Below, one piece after another: positions 6,354-13,445 of a stretch of DNA of 14,993 bases (positions are counted from its first letter, which is position 1; each line of letters starts with the position of its first letter). The translations under genes were made by a program, and so were the position numbers. A model generated the notes under the pieces. It was given only the letters and a program-made list of their open reading frames with translations. It was not told the DNA's origin and ran no database searches. The stretch is from F23-D06 sp045600905 (lineage in GTDB: Bacteria > Bacteroidota > Bacteroidia > Bacteroidales > WCHB1-69). The stretch lies in the NCBI GenBank assembly GCA_045600905.1, contig JAZRYT010000038.1, positions 1-14,993 on the forward strand, written 5' to 3'.

Positions 6354-6917
6354 CTATATTTCATTATTCCGTTGATAAATCTCCTTTTTGAGTCGGGCGC
6401 GGGCGGCGTTGACGTGCCAGGCAGACGTGCCCTCGCTGATGTTCAGCTGTTGCGCAATCTCGGCGTGGGAGAACCCCTCAAACACGAAGAGGTTGAACAC
6501 CGTGCGTGTTGCCGTGGGCAGCTGCTGTATCAGCGCGACCATATCCTCCGACCGCATTCTTCCTATCGCCGCATTCACGTCAAAACCTACAGCGATTGAG
6601 TCTTCAACTTCCTCCAAGTCCGCATAGTTGACGTTGCGGTGGTATTTCCTGCGGTGGTCCAGCGCGGCATTCGCCATCACCCGTTTCATCCACGATTCAA
6701 AAGAACCCGTGTTTTCATATTTGTCAAGGTTGGAAAACACTTTCAAGAAACCTTCACTGAGCATATCCTCCGCCTCATCCGTGCTGTCGGCATACCGCAG
6801 GCACAGACCAAACATCGGAGAGTAAAAACGCTTGAAGAACGCACGTTGTGCTCGTCGGCTGCCCTCACGACAACCTTCAATCATACGTGTTATCTCATCA
6901 TTTTCACGTTCACTCAT
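6354..6917 (-). CDS. ECF-type RNA polymerase sigma factor (pair 2)
   Basis: 187 residues with canonical ECF layout. Region 2 is at about 22-92: RAFFKRFYSPMFGLCLRYA, then DEAEDMLSEGFLKVFSNLDKY, then GSFESWMKRVMANAALDHRRK. Region 4 is at about 128-180: LIQQLPTATRTVFNLFVFEG, then the helix-turn-helix FSHAEIAQQLNISEGTSAWH, then RARLKKEI. It is much closer to the standard RpoE-like consensus than the sigma factor at 4745-5311, so the two are not a recent duplication. It is followed 3 bp later by its presumed anti-sigma gene. The target genes are not evident: the only downstream genes belong to a unit with its own promoter. Length and both conserved regions are complete. Confidence 0.92.
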   Translation of the reverse strand: MSERENDEITRMIEGCREGSRRAQRAFFKRFYSPMFGLCLRYADSTDEAEDMLSEGFLKVFSNLDKYENTGSFESWMKRVMANAALDHRRKYHRNVNYADLEEVEDSIAVGFDVNAAIGRMRSEDMVALIQQLPTATRTVFNLFVFEGFSHAEIAQQLNISEGTSAWHVNAARARLKKEIYQRNNEI

Positions 6918-6953
6918 CTTCTATAACGGAATAAATCGTTAAAAACTTGGGTG

Positions 6954-6986
6954 CAAAGATTTTTTTTTGAGAAAATTCTTTGCAAC
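6954..6986 (-). promoter_or_regulatory. Probable promoter of sigma pair 2, embedded in an inverted repeat
   Basis: The -7-like AATCTTTG (6961-6954) and -33-like GTTG (6986-6983) are separated by 21 bp, an imperfect match to the Bacteroidetes consensus, 37 bp ahead of the start codon. The two elements lie in an inverted repeat, TGCAAAGA (6952-6959) and TCTTTGCA (6977-6984), enclosing an A/T-rich tract with nine T. This may be an operator overlapping the promoter, or a by-product of similar promoter words on both strands. Confidence 0.45.
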
Positions 6987-7003
6987 CCATTATTATTTGT
7001 CCC

Positions 7004-7031
7004 AGTTCACAGTTCACTGCTCACTGCTCAC
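7004..7031. repeat. Degenerate 7-bp tandem repeat, 4 copies, touching a stop codon
   Basis: Heptamers agttcac, agttcac, tgctcac, tgctcac. The last base falls in the TAG stop codon (7033-7031, minus) of the outer-membrane barrel gene. A related tract (gttcact and gctcact units) lies just before the stop of the M16 gene at 10360-10387. No dyad symmetry, so not a terminator. Confidence 0.85.
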
Positions 7032-7612
7032 TATTTCACTATCTTAAATCCCAAAGACAAAACAATCATATTCTGTCTCCACATTCCATCAGATTGATTG
7101 CTGAGCATAAACTTATTGGCGGAAATATCATAACGTGCGTCCAATGTGAAACGCCAGAAATCCAAGCCGATGCCGACCTGTCCGCCCCACTGCAATTTTT
7201 GGGAAACGAAATCCAAAGCATCAATATCTCCGATATTGCTTCCGACCTGGAAACCGATTCTCGGACCGACGAAAATGTGGAATTTGAAATTCTCGTTGTC
7301 GATAAAATGATAACCCAGCAGCAACGGGACATCAATAAAATGTTGTTTGAGTCGAATATTGTCACTCACTTCCGTAACGATTTCCCTCAAGTTGGTGCTT
7401 CTAAAAGAATAATTCACCTCAGGTTGGAAATAGAAACGGTCACCCAGACGCATAAAGATGCCGGCATCGCCACCATAGAAGAAGTCGGAGCGATCCATAT
7501 AGTTGGTATAATTGCCAGCCACTTTGATACCTAAAGAGAATTGGGCATTTGCTCTAGGTGCGAAAGCGAATATCAAAACAAAAAGGGAAAGAGTTGTGAA
7601 AATTTTCTTCAT
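7031..7612 (-). CDS. Small outer-membrane beta-barrel protein (PorT/OMP_b-brl_2 type)
   Basis: 193 residues with a signal peptide cleaved after NAQ (about residue 24). The mature part is a run of amphipathic strands typical of the 8-stranded Bacteroidetes OMP_b-brl_2 family: FSLGIKVAGNYTNY, then FYFQPEVNYSF, then IDVPLLLGYHF, then FHIFVGPRIGFQVG, then WGGQVGIGLDFWRFTLDARYD. The chain ends near a C-terminal strand (MIVLSLGFKIVK). It is the second gene after the PCMD-domain protein, 4 bp away, so the two are probably made together. Proteins of this size are usually structural or minor porin-like; no function beyond membrane insertion can be read. The start codon is well placed and the signal peptide begins immediately. 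Confidence 0.9.
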   Translation of the reverse strand: MKKIFTTLSLFVLIFAFAPRANAQFSLGIKVAGNYTNYMDRSDFFYGGDAGIFMRLGDRFYFQPEVNYSFRSTNLREIVTEVSDNIRLKQHFIDVPLLLGYHFIDNENFKFHIFVGPRIGFQVGSNIGDIDALDFVSQKLQWGGQVGIGLDFWRFTLDARYDISANKFMLSNQSDGMWRQNMIVLSLGFKIVK

Positions 7613-7616
7613 AGCT

Positions 7617-8687
7617 TTATAAATTAAAAATATGGTTGATTAACGTGATTTTCGGAAAAATATTACTAATTAATTGCGGATTGATAAAATTAATAGTATA
7701 AGTTCGCGGTTCGGCCTCGCCGGAATAGACATCATCGTGGAACACGGTAATCGTCGCCACAGGATTTTGCCAAGTGGCCTGTTCTATCAACAATTCCGCC
7801 CGTGGTGATTCAGTTTCCGCAGAAATAACGGGCAGTTCCGTCGCATTATCGGGCAGAATCCACGTATAATCCAATATGCCCTTGTCAAAAGCGAGCATCG
7901 TATCGCCATTGATTTGTATCGAGGACAATGCCTTGTTGTAAATCATCTTGATATCGTCAATATAGAGGGCGTCGCCTTTGGAGCCTTTCATCACATAGCG
8001 ATTGGTGGAAAAACTGAGCAGCAGATAGCTCGGGCGGCGCGTCCACTTGGTGACTGTCGGAATGGGAGCCTGCTCCGCCGTGGCTTTTTGAGGTGACGCG
8101 TAGGCTTTAAACGCCTGTTTGTACTGATGCCAGCCGCCTTTGCCCTTATCTTTGATGTACATAATGGCTGAAGCCACATCGGAGGTTTGTCCCACATCCA
8201 CGAAGTCGCGGAAATCGCAGTCCGTGTGGAGATGGGCTTTGGCCGTAGCGCAGACATCCCCGTTCATTTTGAACTTGGCCCACAAATAGAGCGAATCTGG
8301 ACGACCGGTGAAGCGGTAGGCATAGCCGCCTGCACGATCGGAATAGCAGTAGTTCTTAGCACTTGACGCACTCATAGCGCCCATATACACACGTCCGGTT
8401 GTGAGTGCGCCATTGGCGGCCACCCCGAGAATCTTGTTGCAGCGAATGACACAGGCATACTTTCCCGTATGGCCCGACACACGTTCCAAGGCCGTGGGAT
8501 TTCCCGACTTGTTGGAAGCCGCGCCCGAAAAGACGCCCGCAGCTTCGTCATACGAGTGCCAACCCTTGGGCGAAGATGTAGAGCTACCCGGCCAATCTTC
8601 AAAGCCCGGGTTCGGCGCTTGCGTCTGCGCACGCACACCTACCAGAAAAGCCATACTAAGAAAAAACAACAATACCTTTTTATACAT
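7617..8687 (-). CDS. PCMD-domain secreted protein
   Basis: 356 residues with a signal peptide ending at VRAQ (residue 21). The mature N-terminus, APNPGFEDWP then PKGWHSYDEAAG, is the hallmark opening of the PCMD domain (putative carbohydrate metabolism domain) family of Bacteroidetes, whose beta-sandwich fold resembles carbohydrate-binding modules. ALTTGRVYMGAMSASSAKN, then RPDSLYLWAKFKM and ALYIDDIKMIYN continue the domain to about residue 255. A smaller beta-rich C-terminal domain follows, about 258-345. It has no catalytic motif and no lipobox. Export plus a 4-bp spacing to the barrel gene suggests a glycan-related surface role (inference). Its leader carries two short tandem repeat tracts, and no consensus promoter is visible directly upstream, so it may be read through from the epimerase gene. 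Confidence 0.85.
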   Translation of the reverse strand: MYKKVLLFFLSMAFLVGVRAQTQAPNPGFEDWPGSSTSSPKGWHSYDEAAGVFSGAASNKSGNPTALERVSGHTGKYACVIRCNKILGVAANGALTTGRVYMGAMSASSAKNYCYSDRAGGYAYRFTGRPDSLYLWAKFKMNGDVCATAKAHLHTDCDFRDFVDVGQTSDVASAIMYIKDKGKGGWHQYKQAFKAYASPQKATAEQAPIPTVTKWTRRPSYLLLSFSTNRYVMKGSKGDALYIDDIKMIYNKALSSIQINGDTMLAFDKGILDYTWILPDNATELPVISAETESPRAELLIEQATWQNPVATITVFHDDVYSGEAEPRTYTINFINPQLISNIFPKITLINHIFNL

Positions 8688-8697
8688 TTGAGACTAC

Positions 8698-8732
8698 GTT
8701 TATAGTTTCAGGTTTCAGGTTTAAAGTTTCAA
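8698..8732. repeat. Degenerate 7-bp tandem repeat, 5 copies
   Basis: Heptamers gtttata, gtttcag, gtttcag, gtttaaa, gtttcaa. The tract ends 10 bp ahead of the PCMD gene start codon (minus strand), so it forms the end of that gene's 5' leader. Confidence 0.85.
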
Positions 8733-8754
8733 GAATAGGTAATCGCATCTCTAC

Positions 8755-8786
8755 ATTTATCCATTTCTACATTTCTACATTTATAC
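8755..8786. repeat. Degenerate 8-bp tandem repeat, 4 copies
   Basis: Octamers atttatcc, atttctac, atttctac, atttatac, followed by the weaker gcattacc and gcatcatc. The tract lies between the PCMD gene leader and the stop codon of the epimerase gene. No hairpin potential. Confidence 0.8.
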
Positions 8787-8801
8787 GCATTACCGCATCA
8801 T

Positions 8802-10280
8802 CTACTCTTCCCAGCCATCGAAGATTTCCGATCCGTAGTAGTTATGTTCGCCTTGGTGGTGGGGTGCCCACACCTGGGCGAAGAACCTGCTGTGTTCGGA
8901 CAAGTCATCATAATCCCAAGCTGGAGGCAGGCATTCCGGACACCAGTGACCACCCAACAGTATCAGTTTGGGTGTGGCCGTAAAGCGATGTCCTTTGTGG
9001 CATTCCCATTCCAATTTTTCTTCAGGATTGCCATTATATTGAGTGGAAATGAGCTTGCCGCCTCGGAATTCGGCAGCTGCCTGCAGTTCTTCAACCGTGA
9101 GGTCTTCCAAACGCTTGCTCTCATCGTAGCCGTGGTCTATGTGTACGGCTTGGTCAGCGCCGACAGGTTGCGACAAATCGATATCCTTCCAATCCGGAAT
9201 ATTTGCCCAAGCCTCCTTGGTTCCGTAATAGGCCTTTATGCGGTTTTCGTCATTGTGCTTAATCCACCACTGCGTACCCCATTGTTTCTTATAGGCCATC
9301 GGGAGCATAGCGGCCTTGATGATAAACGGAGGAACAATCTTTGCGGCCTTGAAAATCTTGGGCAGTGACTGGCTCATTTTGTCAAAGTATTCCTCAACCG
9401 GCATATTGGCGCGGAAATGGAGGTAGTTTTCCAGCACATCGGCATCCAAGTAGTATTGGCCGTGGAAGTTGCGCAAAACGAACCAACGTGCCTTGAAAAT
9501 CTTTTCGGGCGGCGGACAGTAGCAGGCCTTGAGGATGCGGCACTCGAACTCGTAGTTGGTCATTCGGTAATTCGGGCCGCTACTGATGTTATAGAAGCGG
9601 TTCCAGAACTCTTCGGGAACGTCATCACCGCAAATGTTGGCAAGCAGACGGCCGGAATCCTCCACCGTGGCCCATTCCAACATTCCGCGGATAGGGACGT
9701 GGAACATAATGGGGTCGAAATTCTTCAGAATTCCCGGATACAGGATGCCGGACTGGCGAAGGCTGACCCAGTGTTTCAGGCCGGACTCCGCGAAAATGCG
9801 TTCTGCCGTAATTTTACTAATGCCGTAATGGTCATAGACACTCGTGCAAATCGGGTCGCCCGTGCGTCCCCAATGTACAGGCTCGTTGCGGTCGGAGGTT
9901 TGTGCCACCGAGCCGATATAGACGGCGTGGATATCGTCCGCATTGGGTTGCGCCAGAATGGCATTCACCACGTTTTGCGCCGATGTTATATTCACGTGCA
10001 GCGTGCGCTTGGGGAAATAGTCCGCTGATGGTGAAACCATTCCGCCGACGTGCAACACGTAGTCGGCACCTGTGACGCCCTTGAGCACATCCTCATATTT
10101 GGTAAGGTCGCCCCAAACGATTTTGATTTTATCCTGAATGGGAGCTAATTTTTCAATATTCTTTTTGCTGTGGCGGGCTAAAATCACAATGTTGTACAAA
10201 TCAGATTTTTTCAAGAGTTCCTGCAAACCGGCCCAGCCCATAATGCCGGTCGCACCTGTTAGAAATACAGTTTTCTTCAT
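8802..10280 (-). CDS. NAD-dependent epimerase/dehydratase with C-terminal zinc ribbon
   Basis: 492 residues. Residues 1 to about 330 form an extended short-chain dehydrogenase: the nucleotide-binding motif GATGIMG (9-15), VWGDLTKYED (about 55-64) and a Ser124-Tyr152-Lys156 active-site set (YIGSVAQTSD and YGISK). The fold is the sugar-nucleotide epimerase/dehydratase or lactone/steroid oxidoreductase type; the substrate cannot be told. From about 400, EELQAAAEFRGGKLISTQY leads into a zinc ribbon with Cys427 (WECHKGH), Cys447 and Cys450 (HWCPEC), the treble-clef type usually seen in nuclease-associated or DNA-binding zinc-ribbon proteins. The two domains sit in one uninterrupted frame, so this is a real fusion. 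There is no signal peptide, so it is cytoplasmic. A possible weak promoter (TTTG near 10346) precedes it. The enzyme call is sure; the ribbon's role is unknown. Confidence 0.9.
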   Translation of the reverse strand: MKKTVFLTGATGIMGWAGLQELLKKSDLYNIVILARHSKKNIEKLAPIQDKIKIVWGDLTKYEDVLKGVTGADYVLHVGGMVSPSADYFPKRTLHVNITSAQNVVNAILAQPNADDIHAVYIGSVAQTSDRNEPVHWGRTGDPICTSVYDHYGISKITAERIFAESGLKHWVSLRQSGILYPGILKNFDPIMFHVPIRGMLEWATVEDSGRLLANICGDDVPEEFWNRFYNISSGPNYRMTNYEFECRILKACYCPPPEKIFKARWFVLRNFHGQYYLDADVLENYLHFRANMPVEEYFDKMSQSLPKIFKAAKIVPPFIIKAAMLPMAYKKQWGTQWWIKHNDENRIKAYYGTKEAWANIPDWKDIDLSQPVGADQAVHIDHGYDESKRLEDLTVEELQAAAEFRGGKLISTQYNGNPEEKLEWECHKGHRFTATPKLILLGGHWCPECLPPAWDYDDLSEHSRFFAQVWAPHHQGEHNYYGSEIFDGWEE

Positions 10281-10359
10281 ATTTTATTATTTCTTCAATA
10301 CAACTAAGTTATAAATACTATTTAAAAATTTCAGGTACAGGCAAAGCCACGCCCACCCT

Positions 10360-10387
10360 GTTCACTACTCTCAGTTCACTGCTCACT
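10360..10387. repeat. Degenerate 7-bp tandem repeat, 4 units
   Basis: Units gttcact, actctca, gttcact, gctcact, ending 3 bp before the TAA stop (10393-10391, minus) of the M16 gene. The second unit is diverged. The same words occur at 7004-7031, so this is a dispersed family and not a local accident. Confidence 0.75.
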
Positions 10388-10390
10388 TTC

Positions 10391-13297
10391 TTAATATCCG
10401 AAAATATCTTCCAACGTCAGACGTTTCACTTGCCCGAACTGTTTGCCGATGGTCTCCAAATCAACTTCACCATCCGTAGCCAAAATCATATAGGTCTTCG
10501 GTTGGTTTTTGATATACTTCTCATTGAAATTCTGAATATCCTTCATCGTAAAGCCATCGATAAGATTGTAGAAATCTTTGCGATAATCGTAGTTGAAACC
10601 GAGTTTGCGGTTGGCGATATAGGTATTCAGGATGTTCATTTTGGTGATGCGGTTGGCGGCGATGGAACTTTTCGCGCCCTCTTTGGCCAAATCGAAAGCA
10701 GCCTGTGATGCCGGCATAGCATTGAAGAGAGAATCAAAAGCAACCAATGCGTCAATAATCTTGTCATTCTGCGTGGCAATGTAGGAATAATTGTACATAT
10801 AATCGTCTTTTTCTCTCGGAAGCACGAAAGCGGATTGGGCGCTGTAGGCCAAAGAACGTTTTTCACGCATTTCCTGAAAGACGATAGCGTTCATACTGCC
10901 GCCAAAATACTGGTTGTACATTCTCACCACAGAAATGACTTTCGGATCCAGTTTGTCAGCACGCATAGAAGTAATCACGCGGGACTGTTTGGCGGGATAT
11001 GGCGCATAGAAAACCACATTTTCGGAAGTAGCCACACGGTCGAACTTCTTGGCTGGAGTCGGTTCGGCAAAAGTCTTCGGCAACTTATAGTTGGCGGCCA
11101 ATGATTTCTTCACCGTCTTGATAGAAGCCGGGCCATAATAGAGGATTTCAGGCTGATAGGTCAACAGCTGTCTCAACGCAGCTAAGATTTCCTCACCGGA
11201 GAGTTTTTCCAACTGTTCTGCGGTAAATTGATAAGCCACCAACTCCGGACCGAACTCACAATAGGAGCGCAGGCAGTTCATCACACTGTTCTGGGAAGAT
11301 TTGGCGTTCTTACGGGAAAGGAGAATGTCATCCTTGATATTTTGCAAAGCGGCAGAATCGACTTGTGCATTCTTAAACAAATCCATCATCAGCTTGAAGG
11401 CCTTGTCGCGATTGTTGTCGATACCGGACAATGAGATGTAGGTCTCCTTATCGGAAACGGAGATACTATAATTGCAAGCCAGGCTATAGAATTGGTTTTT
11501 AATATCTTCAACGGACAATTTGGCTGTACCGAGGTGATTAAGATAACCTGACACATACGGCAGAACGAGATTGTTCATTTCACCGGCCGGGAAAATCATT
11601 TTCAGTGTAAAGGTCTGATCTTCATCATTGTGCAGGTAATCGACGGGAACGGTTTTATATTTGTCGAAGGTGATGCTCTTTTGGAAATCCACGAATTCCG
11701 GTTTGATGGGATTCACCTTGCGGGCCTTGATGTTGGTGAAAAATTCAGACTCGGCATCACGGTTCATCTGGATAGCGGTAATAGCCGGTTTGGTAACTTT
11801 TTCCGTCTCATCAGGTTCACCCTGGCGTTTATAGACGACTACGTAATTGTCTTTTCCAAAATACTTATTGGCAAATTTGACGATATCCTCTTTGGTGATC
11901 TTCTTATAGGATTCCAATTCTTGGGAAGCATAATACCAATCAATATTGTTTTCAAAAGCGTTTGCCATCGCATAGGCGCGTGCGCGGTTGCTTTGCAGTT
12001 GGCGCATTTCTGAAGCCTCCATATTGTTAATGGCAGCCTGCAACAGAGATTCATCGAACTCTCCCTTTTTCAGCAATTCCACCTGTTGCAGAATAATATC
12101 GCGGACTTCTTCCATCTGCTGACCGTCTTTGGGTTCTCCGCCAAACATAAAAGACGAGTTGTCACAAAGATCGTAGATAAACGCATACGCATCTGAAGCG
12201 AGATGTTTCTGGTTCACATTGAGGTCCATCATACCGCATTTGCCATTGTATAAAATGCTCTTGGCCATTTCAGCGACATACAAATCGCGACTGTTGGCCG
12301 GCAAATCCAAACGGTAGGCCAAATACATAAACTCCTCTTCGTGGCCACGGACTTCGCGAACGACAGGTTGGGTGATCTTTTTTTCCTTGGGTACCACATA
12401 ATGAGGAACATCTTTCTGCTGCAATTTTCCAAAATGCTTGTCAATGATGGCGATAGCCTCGTCATAATCGAAGTCGCCAGCCAAACAGACAGCCATATTA
12501 TTAGGAACATAATAGGTGTTAAAGAAATTCTTGATATTGGTCAGCGAAGGATTTTTCAAATGTTCGCAACTGCCCAAAGTAGTCTGTTTTCCGTAGGCAT
12601 GGTTGGGATACAAAGCGTTGAGAAGAGCCTCCATAGCTTTGCGGCTGTCTTTGGCCAAAGATGTGTTTTTCTCCTCATATACCGTTTCCAGCTCTGTATG
12701 GAAAATTCTGAAAATAGGATGGCTGAAGCGGTCGGTTTGGATAATCGCCCAATTCTCCAATTGGTTGGATGGGATGTCTTCAATATAAACCGTATAATCG
12801 TTAGAAGTGGCGGCATTGGTTCCTTGCGAGCCGATAAACTTCATCATTTTGTCGTATTCGTTGGGTATGGCATATCCGGAAGCGATATATGACAAACTGT
12901 CGATGACGTGATAGATGCTGTCACGCTGGTGCTGGTCGCGGGTGCGGCGATAGACCTCGAATTGCTGTTCTATTTGGTCAAGAAGAGGTTTTTCCGCTTC
13001 CCAATTCTGCGTACCGAAATTCGGTGTCCCCTTGAACATAAGATGCTCCAGGTAATGGGCGAGGCCCGTCGTCTCTGCCGGGTCATTCTTACTACCCACG
13101 CGCACCGGTATCAGACATTGGATACGCGGGGCATCTTTATAAACGGACAAATACACCTTCAAGCCGTTATCCAACGTGTAGATGCGGACATTCATCGCAT
13201 CGTGGGAATAGCTGATGTATTCGTATTTTTTCTGGGCTTGTAAAGCATTGGGCAGCAAAAGGCAAACTGCCACCAAAAGGAATAATAGTTTTTTCAT
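10391..13297 (-). CDS. Exported M16 family zinc metalloprotease, full length
   Basis: 968 residues with a signal peptide ending at LQAQ (residue 22). The inverted zinc motif H81-Y-L-E84-H85 (AHYLEHLMFKGT) is intact; the distal zinc-binding Glu is likely within TELETVYEEKN (about 201-211). An insertion at about 100-145 (rich in Gln/Arg, coil-like) lengthens the first domain. The second M16 half starts near 540 and lacks a zinc motif, as usual. It keeps the substrate-binding Arg/Tyr segment REKRSLAYS near 810-818, so both halves of the clamshell are present. Such proteases degrade small peptides in the periplasm. The gene has its own promoter at 13326-13319, divergent from the deacetylase gene. 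It stands alone, about 110 bp from the epimerase gene, and there is no functional link to its neighbours. Confidence 0.95.
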   Translation of the reverse strand: MKKLLFLLVAVCLLLPNALQAQKKYEYISYSHDAMNVRIYTLDNGLKVYLSVYKDAPRIQCLIPVRVGSKNDPAETTGLAHYLEHLMFKGTPNFGTQNWEAEKPLLDQIEQQFEVYRRTRDQHQRDSIYHVIDSLSYIASGYAIPNEYDKMMKFIGSQGTNAATSNDYTVYIEDIPSNQLENWAIIQTDRFSHPIFRIFHTELETVYEEKNTSLAKDSRKAMEALLNALYPNHAYGKQTTLGSCEHLKNPSLTNIKNFFNTYYVPNNMAVCLAGDFDYDEAIAIIDKHFGKLQQKDVPHYVVPKEKKITQPVVREVRGHEEEFMYLAYRLDLPANSRDLYVAEMAKSILYNGKCGMMDLNVNQKHLASDAYAFIYDLCDNSSFMFGGEPKDGQQMEEVRDIILQQVELLKKGEFDESLLQAAINNMEASEMRQLQSNRARAYAMANAFENNIDWYYASQELESYKKITKEDIVKFANKYFGKDNYVVVYKRQGEPDETEKVTKPAITAIQMNRDAESEFFTNIKARKVNPIKPEFVDFQKSITFDKYKTVPVDYLHNDEDQTFTLKMIFPAGEMNNLVLPYVSGYLNHLGTAKLSVEDIKNQFYSLACNYSISVSDKETYISLSGIDNNRDKAFKLMMDLFKNAQVDSAALQNIKDDILLSRKNAKSSQNSVMNCLRSYCEFGPELVAYQFTAEQLEKLSGEEILAALRQLLTYQPEILYYGPASIKTVKKSLAANYKLPKTFAEPTPAKKFDRVATSENVVFYAPYPAKQSRVITSMRADKLDPKVISVVRMYNQYFGGSMNAIVFQEMREKRSLAYSAQSAFVLPREKDDYMYNYSYIATQNDKIIDALVAFDSLFNAMPASQAAFDLAKEGAKSSIAANRITKMNILNTYIANRKLGFNYDYRKDFYNLIDGFTMKDIQNFNEKYIKNQPKTYMILATDGEVDLETIGKQFGQVKRLTLEDIFGY

Positions 13298-13318
13298 ACA
13301 TTAATATTTTAGGGGCGG

Positions 13319-13326
13319 CAAAAATA
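13319..13326 (-). promoter_or_regulatory. -7 promoter element of the M16 gene
   Basis: TATTTTTG on the minus strand matches TAnnTTTG exactly, 22 bp ahead of the start codon, followed by GCC. The -33 element is poor; the best candidate is TATG 18 bp upstream. It faces away from the plus-strand promoter at 13418-13425. Confidence 0.6.
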
Positions 13327-13417
13327 CGAAAATAACCGTGTTATCATACATATTAACATATTTAATCCATTGTTTTGAAAGCCATTTTCCACAATGGATT
13401 ATATCAAAATTATTGTG

Positions 13418-13425
13418 TACGTTTG
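13418..13425 (+). promoter_or_regulatory. -7 promoter element of the deacetylase gene
   Basis: TACGTTTG matches TAnnTTTG and is followed by CACCC, as in other Bacteroidetes promoters. Transcription would begin near 13433, about 13 nt ahead of the ATG at 13446. This argues against any start codon farther upstream. The -33 element is weak (tgga at 19 bp spacing). Confidence 0.6.
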
Positions 13426-13445
13426 CACCCTCAAAAAAAACGCGT

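Noticed and set aside
5787..6599. Long plus-strand ORF of 270 codons opposite the second sigma/anti-sigma pair
   Set aside because: It is the antisense of two well-supported genes, is rich in Phe, Arg and Gly from reversed Glu/Lys/Ala codons, and shows no family motif or promoter.
6980..7534. Plus-strand ORF of 184 codons
   Set aside because: Antisense of the outer-membrane barrel gene, which has a signal peptide and a normal strand pattern.
7004..10387. Short repeats considered as a CRISPR array
   Set aside because: Units are 7-8 bp with no spacers, there are four or five copies per tract, and no cas gene is present.
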